A stretch of 64,000 bases of DNA from Symbiodinium natans (GCA_905221605.1 CAJNDS010002132.1:531644-595643), one strand, 5' to 3'. Counted from the stretch's first letter, positions 10,023-20,274 are shown. Numbers and translations: made by a program. The notes: a model not told the origin generated them from the letters alone.

Positions 10023-10093
10023 CCAACCCTGAAACAACCGCGCCGAGCCGCGTGTTCGGACGAGCGCTTCAACCCGTCCACGGGGCACCAAGT
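10023..10093 (+). CDS. Short exon-like island, unknown
   Basis: The frame reads PTLKQPRRAACSDERFNPST and ends before GTACAA, a possible donor. It is only about 23 codons, so a chance open frame is possible. Confidence 0.25.
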
Positions 10094-10660
10094 ACAAAAA
10101 GTTGAAAATTTGTAGCTGCAGGGGCGTCGATTCAAAGGGGTTTTCAGGGTTTAGGGTTTAGGGTCTTCAGGGTTTTTTGGGGTTTAGGGTTTAGGGTTTA
10201 CGGTTTAGAGTTTTAACAAAGTTGAAAACTTGCAGCAGCGGGGGTCGAATGGCGATTAATGTTTCAGAGGGTTTAGGGTTTAGGGTTTAGGGTTTAGGGT
10301 TTAGGGTTTAGGGTTTAGGGTTCAGGGTTTAGGGTTGAGGGTTGAGGGTTTTAGGGTTTAAGGTTCAGGGTTTAGGGTTGCTGCGGGGGCGTCGATTCAG
10401 AGGGTGTTAAGGGTTTTTGTTAAGGGTTAGTTTTTGTTTAAGGTTTTTTAGGGTTTAGGGTACAAAAAGTTGAAAATTTGCAGCTGCGGGGGCGTCGATT
10501 CAGAGGGGTTTTAAGGGTTTAGGGTTTTCAGGGTTTGGGGTTTAGGAGGGTTTAGGGTTTAGGGTTTGGGGTTTTCAGGGTTATTAGGGGTTAGGGCTTA
10601 AAGAGTTGAAAGCTTGCAGCTGTGGGGTCTTCGAATGGCGATGCATATGCTTCAGAGGAT
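10094..10660. repeat. About 55-bp repeat, five copies, alternating with TTTAGGG units
   Basis: Copies of a segment containing GTTGAAAATTTGCAGCTGCG and GGGGGCGTCGATTCAGAGGG occur near 10098, 10220, 10380, 10465 and 10600, separated by telomere-like runs of varying length. Two copies carry TCGAATGGCGAT instead of GGCGTCGATT. This is a higher-order repeat in which unique sequence and telomere-like sequence were amplified together. Confidence 0.8.
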
Positions 10661-11324
10661 TTTTAGGGTTTTAGGGTGTAGGGTTTCGGGCTTGGGGCGT
10701 AGGACTGCTTTGGGGGCTGATAAGATGACACTTCTAGGGCTTTGATTTGAGGATATTAAAGGCTTAGGGTGGTTTGGGTTTCAGGTTTCGGGGTTCCGCG
10801 GCCCGCTAAATTCAGAGAGCTAGATCCCTGAAAGTCCCGAATGACCGTCGATGCGTGCGTGGGCGTTGCGGGTGGGACTTTGACAGCCCAGGGTTAGCCC
10901 TAAACCCTGAACCCTGATCCCTGAACCCTGAACCCTGAACCCTGAACCCTGAACCCTAAACCCTAAACCCTAAGCACCTAAGCCCAGCACCCCGCTAACC
11001 TTTAAAATCAGCCTTATCAGCCCTAGAAAACCTGATATTGCTGGCACTACAAACCCTAGAAGCCCCGTACGCCCCAGAAATCCTAGAAGCACTACGCCGC
11101 ACAAGCCCTATCAGCCCTGGGAAACCGGATAGATTCCCCTAAACCAGGGTACTCCTTGCATACAGTATCCCAAAAACTGGTAACCCTGGGGTCGGACTGT
11201 GTACTTAGGGATTTAGGGTTTAAGGGTCAAGGGTTTTGGGCTTAGAGTTGAATCGGACTCGTAGATCAATTTACTCAGGGTTCTGGGATCCTGGCCCAAA
11301 ACAGGTTAACCTTTCCATTGTGTC
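10661..11324. repeat. Degenerate repeat mosaic
   Basis: Unique GC-rich pieces around a CCCTGAA run (about 10905-10960). No gene is supported. Confidence 0.6.
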
Positions 11325-11404
11325 GGATGTTGCCCCTTTATACAAACAGTCCTTTATTGGGAATTGAGGGCTGTTAGTATATATATAAGGCGGCACATCA
11401 TCCC
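11325..11404. mobile_element. MITE-like element, family B, copy 2
   Basis: Left end GGATGTTGCCCCTTTATACA followed by AACAGTCCT. The right end has GGGCTGTTAGTATATATATA and closes with CATCATCCC. It is about 80 bp with imperfect inverted ends. Confidence 0.6.
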
Positions 11405-11449
11405 AAGTTATCTAATCAAACTGAGTACAGGAAGGCTAAGCGGCCCCCT

Positions 11450-12460
11450 AAACCCCAAACCCTAAACCCTAAACCCTATGCCCTAAACCCTAAACCCTAA
11501 ATCCCTAAACCCTAAACCCTAAACCCTAAACCCTAAATCCTAAACCCTATGCCCTAAACCCTAAACCTAAACTGTGGCTCTCATTTCTCGGCACGAGGCT
11601 GCGTTCGGTACGTTTGCGGTCATGTGGCGCTGGTGGCGGTGAACTGTTTAGGGTTTAGGGCTCAGGGCTTAGGGTGTCGGGCTTCGGGCTGCGGGCTTCG
11701 GGCTTAGGGCATCGGGCGTAGGGCTTCGGGTTTCGGGTTTAGGGCCCAGGGCTTAGGGCTTCGGGCTTAGGGCATCGGGCTTATGGATTAGGGCGTAGGG
11801 TTTAGGGTTTAGGGTTTAGGGTTAAGGACCCTCGTCGGCACGGCCCAGCTAGACATGCAGGCATCTCACCAGCTGCCTCCTTGGCTTGTGGTTAGTGCTT
11901 ATAGGGTTTAGGGTTTAGGGTGTAGGGTTTAGGGTTTAGGCGGCTTGGGGGTTTTCGTGGCTTGCGGCTTAGGGTTAAACCTGAAACCCTAACCCTAAAT
12001 CTCGATTTAAGGATCTTGGGATTCGGCATTCGCGAGTTGCAGGTCTGCAGGCAAGATGAGCTGTTTGAGGCTATACTCCCCTTAGAACTTGAATAAAAAT
12101 AAGTGTTTAGGGTTAAGGCCGCCATATTCCTTTGGGTTTTGGTATCAGAACACGAAAAATTATTCCTAAGAAAAAGGGGCTCTGGGAGGGGGGCTTGAAG
12201 GCTCTGGGCTAGGGTAGGACTGCGCTGGGGCTTCCTGTTTTTTAGATCTGGCTCTCCTGGTCTTTCAAGCAGAGCTTGCGTTTTCCTTGAGTGTTTGCCA
12301 GCACCCTAAACCCTGAACCCTGAACGCTAAACTAAACCCTAAACCCGAAACCCTGAAAAGGTCCTAAACCCTGAGCCCTGAACCCTAAACCCTGAACCCC
12401 CAAAAACCCTAAACTACACCCTGAACCTTCAATCCTGAATCCTGAACCCTAAACCCTCGA
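11450..12460. repeat. CCCTAAA array then GGGCTTA/GGGCTTC mosaic
   Basis: About 16 CCCTAAA units (11455-11575), then a block of GGGCTTCGGG/GGGCTTAGGG variants (11650-11820). The piece 11573-11646 is open on the plus strand up to GTTTAG but too short to support a gene. Mixed units continue to 12460. Confidence 0.7.
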
Positions 12461-12557
12461 CTGCGGACGTTGACTACCGTTGGCATTCGCTACTGCCCGT
12501 GCCGTCCAGGAAGCGGCCCAAAAAACAAAACAAAGACAAGTTCCAAACAACCTCAGG
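12461..12557 (+). CDS. Exon-like island, basic peptide
   Basis: Open frame reading LRTLTTVGIRYCPCRPGSGP and continuing lysine/threonine/serine-rich, ending before GTTTCGGG. Left flank is CCCTAAA-type and right flank TTTAGGG-type. The protein is unknown. Confidence 0.3.
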
Positions 12558-12719
12558 GTTTCGGGCTTAGGGCTTAGGGTTTAGGGTTTAGGGTTTAGGG
12601 TCCAGGGCACAGGGTTTAGGGTTTAGGGTTTAGGGTTTCGGGCTTAGGGTTCGGGACCCGAAGCCGTGAACTCGTACACCCCTAAGGGTTGTAAGAGCAG
12701 ACTGTATGCAGCGAAGGAG

Positions 12720-13112
12720 CTCCTTGGGTGGTTTCAAGGTCCCTTCATATGGGCCCTTGTACCGGGGACCCCGCATATACCCCTCATATGCCCTGTGAAA
12801 CCTAAGGGCCCATACTTCGGGACCCTTTTAAAGTGGGTAAGGGACCAGATTAAGGGACCATGAAACTAGCCTTAAAGTAGCCGGTCCCTCTTCTCAACTG
12901 CGTCCTGGCAAGTAGTTGGGACCTGAACCCGAAACTCAAGCACCCTAAGTCTGCAAACCCTAAACCCTACCTCTTATGGTAATTCACTTGGCCTAAGAGT
13001 AATAACCTAGGAATAACAAGGGCACCTTGGTGGTTTGCAGGGGCTTCTGAAAGAACCCACACCTACACCCTTAACAAAAAGGGAATAAGGGCATACTTTG
13101 AGTCCTAGCCCT
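12720..13112. mobile_element. Family E and family D dispersed elements
   Basis: 12735-12880 holds a family E segment (AAGGGCCCATACTTCGGGAC with AAGGGACC motifs). 12991-13112 holds a family D segment (AGAGTAATAACCTAGGAATA ... GAGTCCTAGCCC). Both recur elsewhere in the window. The 65-codon frame at 12666-12863 lies across family E and is unlikely to be a gene. Confidence 0.55.
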
Positions 13113-13957
13113 TTAAACCCTAAACCCTAAACCCTAAACCCCTAAACCCTTACGTGGGCCATTCTTGGAATGGGCACACCAGGGCATCGGCAAATTCGCG
13201 GCCACCTCACGTCGCTGGCCCTGGGATGTGAAAAGCTGGCAGCGGGGCACCGGGGGGGGGGGGGGGGGGCCCTAAACCCTAAACCCTAAATCCTAAACCC
13301 TAAACCTTAAACCCTAAACCCCAAACCCTAAACCCTAAACCCTAAACCTTAAACCTTAGACCTTAAACCTTAAACCCTAACCCAACCCGAGAGGAATCAG
13401 GGTTGTTGGTTTAACATGTCGTGCCTGGGATTTTGCAATTTAGGACTCATGGGTAGGGTTTGGGATGTAAGCTTATAGCCCAGAAGCTTCGGGTTTAGCG
13501 TGCAGGGTTTGGGATCTAGGATGTAGGGTTCCCTACACCTTAAACCCTAAACCCTAAACCCTAGGTCTGGAGCCCAAAAACTTGCCGAAACTCAGGGAAA
13601 GATTCCATTGCATCGCACTTGCCAAAACCAGGCAATCCCCGCAAAGCTTCTGTCAACCACAGATTTACTGTAGGGGGAAAGATCTGAAGTCGAGGATGAC
13701 TTCAAAGAGCCTGTGCCTTCTGCCAAACCCTCGGCCCTCAACCTCCAACCCGTCAACCATCAACCCTCAACCCTCAACCCTGAACTGAGGTTAGGGTTTA
13801 GGGTTCAGGGGTGGAGGGTTTCGCGTTTCGGGTTTATTGTTGATGGCTATAGGGCGTGGTCGCTGCAGCCGTTCCTTCCGTTAAGGAAGGAGCACGCACT
13901 CCGTGCACATGCACCCCTGAACCCTAAACCCTAAACCCTAAGCCCTAAACCCTAAAC
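13113..13957. repeat. Repeat mosaic with G-run
   Basis: CCCTAAA units (13115-13150), a G19 run (about 13252-13270), more CCCTAAA and CCTTAAA units (13271-13385) and CCCTCAA units. Frames at 13582-13788 and 13713-13934 are mostly repeat-derived. Confidence 0.7.
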
Positions 13958-14229
13958 GCCTGCCAAGACAGCGGCGGCCAGCATGAGGAACACCACGGAG
14001 AAGAAGGTGCCCTCAACAAAGGCCCAGAACTCATCAGTCGGTCCCCCATGAGCTTTTCCCTGGTTCGGGCCTCATGCTTCTTGCCGGCAGCATAGACGGC
14101 ACGGAGCACGGACGGCTGCACCCAGAGGGGGCCATTTGGCCTTGAGACCCGCCGACTCCTGTCTTCACCGGCTCTGGAAAAAGTGTCGGCATGGCGCTTC
14201 GAGAGGGTGTGGGCCGAGTGATTCTTTTG
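13958..14229 (-). pseudogene. Exon-like fragment with a membrane segment and one frameshift
   Basis: On the minus strand an acceptor GGCTTAG is followed by an open frame of about 65 codons (including RRVSRPNGPLWVQPSVLRAV and AAGKKHEARTREKLMG). It shifts by one base into GPTDEFWAFVEGTFFSVVFL followed by MLAAAVLAG, a likely transmembrane helix. The array begins directly afterwards (GGCGTTTAGG), giving a GT or GC donor. Both parts have GC-rich third positions. The shift could be a consensus error or decay. Flanks are CCCTAAA left and TTTAGGG right. The family is not recognised. Confidence 0.5.
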
Positions 14230-14915
14230 CTAAGCCCACTCTGGAATTAGGTCCAGGGTTGAGTCGCTGAGGGGTTTAGGGATTCTAGGGTTCATAGAGC
14301 TTAAGGTTTAGAGTCCAGGGTTTATAGACTTTAGGGTTTAGGGTTTAGGGTATAGGGTGGCCTTTTTTGGAAGGCTTTAGGGCTTAGGCTTTGGAGTCTC
14401 GGGTTTATAGAGTTTAGGGGTTTGTAGGGCTTTGAAGGCTTGCGGGTTCATAGGGTTAAAATCATAGGGCTTAAGGGTTTACATGGTTTGGAGTTTTAGG
14501 GCTTAGGGTTCGGTGTTCCCAGTCTAGGCACGAGGTAAGGGACACTTTTTGGGCATACAGGGAACAAACGCTAAACCTCGGGTTCAGCAATGTTTAGGGT
14601 TTAGGGTTTAGGGTTTAGGGTTTAGGGTTTAGGGTTTAGGGTTTAGGGTTTAGGGCTTGGGATATCCGAGCCCCCCGGCACGGAGACGACGTCCGCCAGT
14701 GCGGGATGCCAGCTGGGCGGGGGCGGCGGCGGAGGAGGCCTGCCACCATGGGTCCGGACTTTGGAGGTTCATGGGTAGTTAGAAGTAGGGTTTAGGGTTT
14801 AGGGTTTAGGGTTCAGGGTTTAGGGTTAGGGTTTCGGGTTTAGGGTTTAGGGTTTAGAGTTAGGGTTTAGGGTTTATCGTTGAGGGTTAAGGGTTTAGGG
14901 TTTAGGGACCAGGGT
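14230..14915. repeat. Telomere-like spacer between minus-strand islands
   Basis: Loose GGGTTTA-type units, a TTTAGGG array (about 14590-14655), a GC-rich unique piece (14660-14760) and another TTTAGGG array (14785-14905). A family A-like scrap (GGAGGTTCATGGG) lies near 14763. Confidence 0.65.
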
Positions 14916-14917
14916 AC

Positions 14918-15061
14918 GTTTGACCAGGACTCATGCTGCGGCTCCAGTCGATCGAGTAGCTGCAAGGTCAGCGTGAAGGTTTCAGTTCCCTTGCGGCGTC
15001 TGCAGCATCGCCTTCTGCCATCAAGACCACCCGCTCGGCGCGCAGCGATGAGTTGGTGCTG
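14918..15061 (-). pseudogene. Exon-like fragment, frame changes once
   Basis: After GGGCAG on the minus strand the frame reads STNSSLRAERVVLMAEGDAA followed by DAAREL. A different frame then continues TLTLQLLDRLEPQHESWSNV up to GTACCC, a possible donor. Both pieces look like helical protein. The change of frame in mid-island resembles the islands at 13958, 57214 and 59981. Confidence 0.4.
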
Positions 15062-15163
15062 CTGCCCAGTACCCTAACCCTAAACGCTAAACCCTAAACC
15101 CCAAACCCGAAACCCGAAACCCTAAACCCTAAACCCTAAACCCTAAACCCTAAACCCTAATAC

Positions 15164-15279
15164 TGGCTGAGGTCGACGCCCGCCACGGCGGCCGCGATGG
15201 CGGCGTCCATCTGCACCGTGGTCGACTGCGGCTGCGATGGCTGCGTTCGTTTCACCCGAATCGTACCCAATAGGCCCGG
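15164..15279 (-). CDS. Exon-like island, unknown
   Basis: Minus-strand frame with TQPSQPQSTTVQMDAAIAAA then VAGVDLSQ, ending at GTATTAGGG, a GT donor at the edge of a TTTAGGG array (minus strand). Codons are GC-rich in third position. A stop just upstream implies an exon start around 15280. Confidence 0.35.
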
Positions 15280-16367
15280 TTAGACAGAATTAGTCAAAAT
15301 GTTATAGATTTTCGTGAAATAGTTAAGACAAATCCATAGAAAATAGACAAACCGTTATCTCAAAACAATTTGTTCTGTAGTGGCAAAGTTTTCTATTTTC
15401 GCCAAATGGGATTTGTATCTTAAAAGGGTACCCCTTATCTACCCCTTATATACCCTACACAAACTAAGGACCCATACTCATACTTCAGAACCCTTTCAGG
15501 GAGGCAAGGGACCATATTTGGGGCCCAAGAAACTACCTTTAGAGTAAAGTATGAAGGCCCAAGAAGATAATATGCTAGAGCCCGGCCAGGGCAAAGTATT
15601 CAGACTCCACCCTCCACACCTGTGTACGGGCTTTCGGTCAGGTACAGTAGGGGTTGTTGTTGAAGTTCAAGGCTGTGGGGTTTAGAGGGTTTAGAGAGCT
15701 TAGAGGATTTGGAGGGTTTGGAGGGTTTAGAGGTTTTGAAGGTTTAGAGGGTTTAGAGGGGTTGGGAGGGTTTAGCGGGTTTAGAGGGTTGGGAGGGTTT
15801 AGAGGGTGTTAACTTCGCAGGGTGGACGGGAAGACTTGCCGACGGCAGGGAAGCCCCCCAAAACCACTGCTTCTTCTGTACGGTTGGGCAGCTCTTGGGG
15901 GGGGGTCTGGGACGGGCCGCTTCGACCTCACGAAACCTCAAACGCTAATCCCTAAACCCTAAACCTCCAAACCCTCAACTCAAGACCTCTCATCCCTTCA
16001 CTTGTGTGTGCTTTGTGTATCCCCCCTCGCACGCAACTGTTGGACCTTAAGCCCTAAACCCTAAACCCTGAATGGAGTTTTCTAGGACCACCTCAGATGC
16101 GGACGGAAATGCATAGGGCCGAGCCGAGCAGGAGGCACGAAGATGCGATGGGGTTTAGGTCTACAGGGTTTAGGGGCTTAGGTTTTAGGTTTTGAGGGTT
16201 TAGCTTGGCGGATTCGCGCTTAGAGGCTTAGTACCAACCCTAAGCCCTAAAAAATAAAACCTACAGCCCAAACCCTAAACCCTAAACCCTAAGCCCTAAG
16301 CCCTAAGCCCTAAACCCTAAACCCTAAACCCTAAACCCTAAACCGTTAAACTAACCCACTGTCACAG
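15280..16367. repeat. Spacer with family E element and 9-mer satellite
   Basis: 15420-15560 matches family E (ACCCCTTATATACCCT, CATACTTCAGAACCCTTTCA). 15677-15810 is a degenerate 9-bp repeat (GGTTTAGAG), the same unit as at 60395. CCCTAAA units occupy about 16265-16345. The 62-codon minus frame at 15753-15941 is repeat-driven. Confidence 0.65.
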
Positions 16368-16428
16368 CCGACCTGCATGGCCAACCGCTGGCTGGTACAG
16401 CCACCTCGTCTTACTTCTCCGACAACAG
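16368..16428 (+). CDS. Short exon-like island with both splice motifs
   Basis: 61 nt between CTGTCACAG and AACAG followed by GTCTGG. All three plus frames are open; one reads DLHGQPLAGTATSSYFSDN. Flanks are CCCTAAA left and TTTAGGG right. The frame cannot be chosen without a transcript. Confidence 0.3.
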
Positions 16429-16540
16429 GTCTGGGGTTTAGGGTTTAGGGGTTTAGGGTTCAGGGTGTAGGGTTTAGGGTGCAGGGCTTAGGGTTGAGGG
16501 TTTAGGGTTTAGGGTTTTGTTTTCAGGGTTTAGGCGTGCA

Positions 16541-17236
16541 ATGAGAGACTTTCTGTGTAACCACCATCAAACGGAAGCCCAACAAGGTGAGTCAAAGCTC
16601 AACCGCCCCTGGGGGGTGGGGTGTGGGAGGGTTTAGGGTTTAGGGTTCGGGTTTTGGGTTGAGGGTTGAGGGTTTCAGGGTTTCGGGTTTAAGGTTTCGG
16701 GTTTAGGGTTCGGGTTTAGGGTTTAGGGTATAGGGCTTAGGGTTTGGGGTTTAGGGTTTAGAGGGCTACAGAAAGCTCAAGACCCTGAATTCAGACAGCA
16801 TCCGGGTTCGGGGTCAGGAGGGTTGAGAGTTTCTTCTTGGGGCCTCAGGCCCCGACCTACCCAAACCTTAAACCCTAAACCCCGAACCCTCAACCCAAAA
16901 CCCGAACCCTAGACCCGAACCCTAAACCCTAAACCCTCCCAGACCCCACCCCCCAGAGGCGGCCTTGCCACGCTCCGCGAGCACTTCCCTGGCATAAGTG
17001 GGCAGAGGATGTCTTTTGGGCTTTGGGTTGCGGGTTTAGGGTTTAGGGTTTAAGAGTGGCTTAAGGTTTGGGTTTAGGGTTTAGGGTGAAAGGTGCAGGG
17101 TTCTAGGTTTAGGCACAGAGCAAAAGCATGCAGACCCCTAGCTACCCTACGTGAAGTCGTGCGCTACAACGACCCCAGGACTTCTAAACCCCCAACCACC
17201 AAAACCGCAAGCCCTAAAACCGTTCATGCCCCATAG
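16541..17236 (+). CDS. Predicted three-exon gene, 84 aa, with telomere-repeat introns
   Basis: Exons 16541-16586, 16943-17033 and 17119-17236 join in phase. Exon 1 begins ATG (MRDFLCNHHQTEAQQ) and ends CAAG before a consensus GTGAGT. Intron 1 (356 nt) has TTTAGGG-type units early and CCCTAAA-type units late, ending CTCCCAG. Exon 2 encodes PCHAPRALPWHKWAEDVFWA. Intron 2 (85 nt) starts GTTTAG, is made almost only of TTTAGGG-type units and ends GGCACAG. Exon 3 encodes CRPLATLREVVRYNDPRTSK and stops at TAG. Exon lengths of 46, 91 and 118 nt sum to 255. The frame is inferred: exon 2 alone is also open in another frame (GGLATLREHFPGISGQRMSF). The family is unknown. Confidence 0.4.
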
Positions 17237-17575
17237 AAACATCTTGAGCCCAAAACCGCACCACCTAAAAACCCTGTGAGCCCTAGCACCCGAGAGAAGA
17301 AACACAAGGAACCTCCTTAAACCCTAAACCATAAACCCCAAACCCCAAACCCTGAACCCTGAAACCTGAACCGTAAACCCTAAACCCTAAACCCTAAAAC
17401 CTACGCCTGCCTGGGCAGCGGCCCGGCTTGCGACCGCTGCCTGCGCAGGGGCGTGCAGGGGAGGGATTTAAGGTCTACCTAAGCCCAAAACCCTAAACCC
17501 TAAGCCCTGAGCCCTGAGCCCTAAGCCCTAAACCCTAAACCCCCAGCTTTGTGGGGTTTGGAATGCATTTGACCG
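17237..17575. repeat. CCCTAAA-type spacer
   Basis: CCCTAAA, CCCTGAG and CCCTAAG units around short unique pieces. No gene seen. Confidence 0.7.
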
Positions 17576-18653
17576 TGATTCCAACGCTTCATTAAAAATC
17601 ACAATCGTACTTTCGTAGCCTCACATTTCAAAAAAATCCTTCCACTCATAATAGAAAAACTAAGAAGAAGAACAACAATATTGTCTTCCAAATTGACAAA
17701 ACATAGAACAGCATACTAGCCGTGATCAAATTATGTGTTCACTAATGAAATGCCGCATGAATAAACTAATTGTAAATGCGCCAAGAATAAAACCCAGAAA
17801 GCAAAACATAAATTAAATAACACAGAAGTACCTTTCAAGAATAATTCTTAAAACACGATTGTTCCCGAATAATTCCCCCTTGCTCGCTCGCTAAGAACAG
17901 TCATAGCTAGAATTTGGAAGGCTGAAACGGTCCGATAATGGATCTTCCTCTCTTGAAGAAAACTGGTCGGTCATATTGAAGGTCTGGATGTGCAAGCGAG
18001 TTTGGGTTTTCTTCTTACAGCTTATTGCCGTGTACTAGTATTAAAGGCTGAAATAAATCAGAAAGATCGTCTTAGCGGGAGCGTACTTTATGATTGAATT
18101 ATCGGCCTGATTGCAGCCTCCCTACGCTTTGACGATTGAAGAACTTTGTCAACTCTGCTATCGGAAGCAGAGACTGCGTCCATCCCTGTGCGTGATCCAG
18201 GCATTGCACAGTAAGGAGGACTCAACCCCTGCGTCTTGGCCGGAGCTGGCGCATGACCAACTGCCCTCCCACTCAGACTGGTCAGCGTCACCGGGGTGGA
18301 CGACCGAGCTCGCAGGCTCGAAGTGTGCATCGGTGTATACCACCACCGAATGAGTACGTGTGGGACAGTGTGGGATGATGCTTCGTAGAGCGATCAGGAC
18401 ACTCCGAGTAGGCTTGCCTAGCTTGTCTTGATTGGAGCTTGCCCTGATCTAACTGCAAAAGCTCCTCCAGGCGACGGTGACTCCGGCTGCAAAGACTCTC
18501 ACAAAACTTGCGAGTTGTACCGAATCGTACTGAGGTTGACACAAGACAAGCGTGATGTATAGTGTCATGTGGTGTGATCAAGTGGTTCAAGAGTGTTGCA
18601 TCGTGTGAAGTCAAGGCCTGCGCTGCCGGTGCCGCTGAGGCACATGACCCCCA
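17576..18653. other. First part of a repeat-free block, AT-rich then mixed
   Basis: The 1.9 kb block 17576-19485 carries essentially no telomere-like units, which is exceptional here. 17590-18110 is AT-rich with no good frame. 18088-18740 has overlapping open frames of 60-149 codons on both strands, none clearly better than another. It may be an inserted element or an ordinary gene-bearing island. I recognise no transposase motif. Confidence 0.45.
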
Positions 18654-19058
18654 GTGTGTGGCAGTGCAACACCACTCTTCAACACACTCACCGAAACTGT
18701 TCTGCAAAAGCCGTTTAACGAGCTGGCAATGTGGCACGAATCACTCAAGAAATTCCTGGTTTTCAGAAGGCTAGCATGTGTGTCATTTGGCGACATGCAG
18801 ATGCCAGCGACCTGGCTGCAAAGTGCCGTGGGTATCGTATCCTTGGAGCCGGAACAGAAGGCGGGCAGTTGGAAACAAGCACAATTGAATTGCTGGCTTG
18901 GACGCGGTGCTGATGAAGGAACTCCCGGTGCCAAACCACGTGCCCAGCAAGAGTTGCCTAATCTCAAAGTAAAAAACTGGCTTCGAAACGGTTTCCAACG
19001 TTTCCTTTGGCTCGCTGACAGCCACGGCGAAGGCCTGGCAAAAATGACCTCGCGCTGA
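18654..19058 (+). CDS. Hypothetical protein or exon, 134 codons
   Basis: The best frame in the repeat-free block starts at ATG and ends at TGA. It includes FNELAMWHESLKKFLVFRRL and NLKVKNWLRNGFQRFLWLAD, a plausible helical, tryptophan-containing protein. A 179-codon frame on the opposite strand (18611-19150) overlaps it and cannot be excluded. No known domain is recognised. Confidence 0.3.
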   Translation: MCGSATPLFNTLTETVLQKPFNELAMWHESLKKFLVFRRLACVSFGDMQMPATWLQSAVGIVSLEPEQKAGSWKQAQLNCWLGRGADEGTPGAKPRAQQELPNLKVKNWLRNGFQRFLWLADSHGEGLAKMTSR

Positions 19059-19485
19059 GGTTTCAAAGTGAGTCCTCTCACAACAGCACCAAGAGCGAAG
19101 CAAACGTTTCGTGTGGGTGTGGGATCACCACAGGGTGGACAAGTGGACAAGACTCTTCATCACGAAAACCCTTATTGTTGTGTGTCGGCACGTTTTCCTG
19201 AAACACGTCCTGATGTTGACACGTTACTTTGGCGTTTGGTGGGATTTCTCTGCTTGGCCGGGCAATGCTCACGTGATGGATTGTTAAAAAGCCGCCCAAC
19301 AATGCATCTGATGTGATGGCAACTCTGAACTGCATTTCTATACGCATCGTGCTGTAAACCTCCGCAAGTTCAAGCCATCATGTCATCGTTTTCCTTTCCC
19401 TGCAAGCTCCAAATGAGGCCAAGATGTGAAAGTGGCGAGACTTTTTTTGGAATCAACGGAGTTGTTTTCGACGAGGGCTGTGCAT

Positions 19486-19622
19486 CCCCTAAAACCCTAA
19501 AACCCTAAAACCCTAAAACCCTAAACCCTAAACCCTAAACCCTAAACCCTAAACCCTAAAAACCCTAAACCCTAAACCCTAAACCTAAACCCCACTCCTA
19601 AACACTAAACGTTGAACCCTAG
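19486..19622. repeat. CCCTAAA/CCCTAAAA array
   Basis: About 14 units close the repeat-free block and precede the next coding island. Confidence 0.9.
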
Positions 19623-19735
19623 GCTACAGCTTCCTGCTCCAACAACAAGTCACTGCGGAAACCACATGGTTTTCGCCTGAGGCAATCAGCCTCTTTGGCC
19701 GCAGCAGCCGCAGACGTTCTTAAGCCATGGCCCTA
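19623..19735 (+). CDS. Exon-like island, unknown
   Basis: Following CCCTAG, the frame reads ATASCSNNKSLRKPHGFRLR then QSASLAAAAADVLKPWP. The first repeat unit after the island supplies a TAA stop; alternatively GACGTTCTT is a donor. CCCTAAA arrays lie on both sides. Confidence 0.35.
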
Positions 19736-19785
19736 AACCCTAAACCCTAAACCCTAAACCCTAAACCCTAAACCCTAAACCCTTA
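19736..19785. repeat. CCCTAAA array
   Basis: Seven perfect units between two plus-strand open islands. Confidence 0.9.
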
Positions 19786-19787
19786 CA

Positions 19788-19886
19788 TGTTCGAGAACCC
19801 AAGGCTGCTGTGAAACCGGTGGCAATGAGAGTGCGACCACATGGGTGAAGGCCTCCAGACATCCTCACACCTACCGCGTGGCATAA
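19788..19886 (+). CDS. Possible terminal exon, unknown
   Basis: Open frame TQGCCETGGNESATTWVKAS followed by RHPHTYRVA and TAA. It directly follows a CCCTAAA array. An overlapping ATG frame stops quickly. The function is unknown. Confidence 0.3.
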   Translation, partial: CSRTQGCCETGGNESATTWVKASRHPHTYRVA

Positions 19887-19887
19887 G

Positions 19888-20055
19888 ATGTGCCAACTGC
19901 CTTCCTCATCAAGGTCGTGTCCGTCTCCTTCCTCAAATAGAACATATGCATGTAAACTGCGTCAGTTTATAGATGTAAGAGAGAACGTGAAAAATAGACC
20001 AGAGGCACGTCCACAGGCCCCAAACCCCCAAAAAACTTGTCCCAAAAGAATATGA
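19888..20055 (+). CDS. Small ORF, 55 aa, basic
   Basis: ATG to TGA in unique sequence immediately after the previous stop. It starts MCQLPSSSRSCPSPSSNRTY and contains CKLRQFIDVRENVKNRPEA. It has no repeat units inside, is basic and has no membrane segment. It could be an independent small protein or a 3' UTR open by chance. Confidence 0.3.
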   Translation: MCQLPSSSRSCPSPSSNRTYACKLRQFIDVRENVKNRPEARPQAPNPQKTCPKRI

Positions 20056-20274
20056 AACTTGCTTGTATAGGGAGCTATTGTAATTACAGGGTGGGTATAT
20101 GGGGTAGTTTATATTGTAGGACCATCAGGGTTATAAGGAAAAAACCCTGAGAACAAAGAAAACCCGAAAACTTGGCCCTCGATTGGGCGATTCCTAAAAA
20201 AATGGGTAAGACATATGCACGCCAAAGTACTACAGTCCTTAAAGCCTAATCTAAAGCCCTCTAACCCTAAACCC
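20056..20274. other. Unique spacer with dispersed-element traces
   Basis: Contains GGGTGGGTATATGGGGTAGT and other motifs like the small dispersed elements, but no clear ends. No gene seen. Confidence 0.45.
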
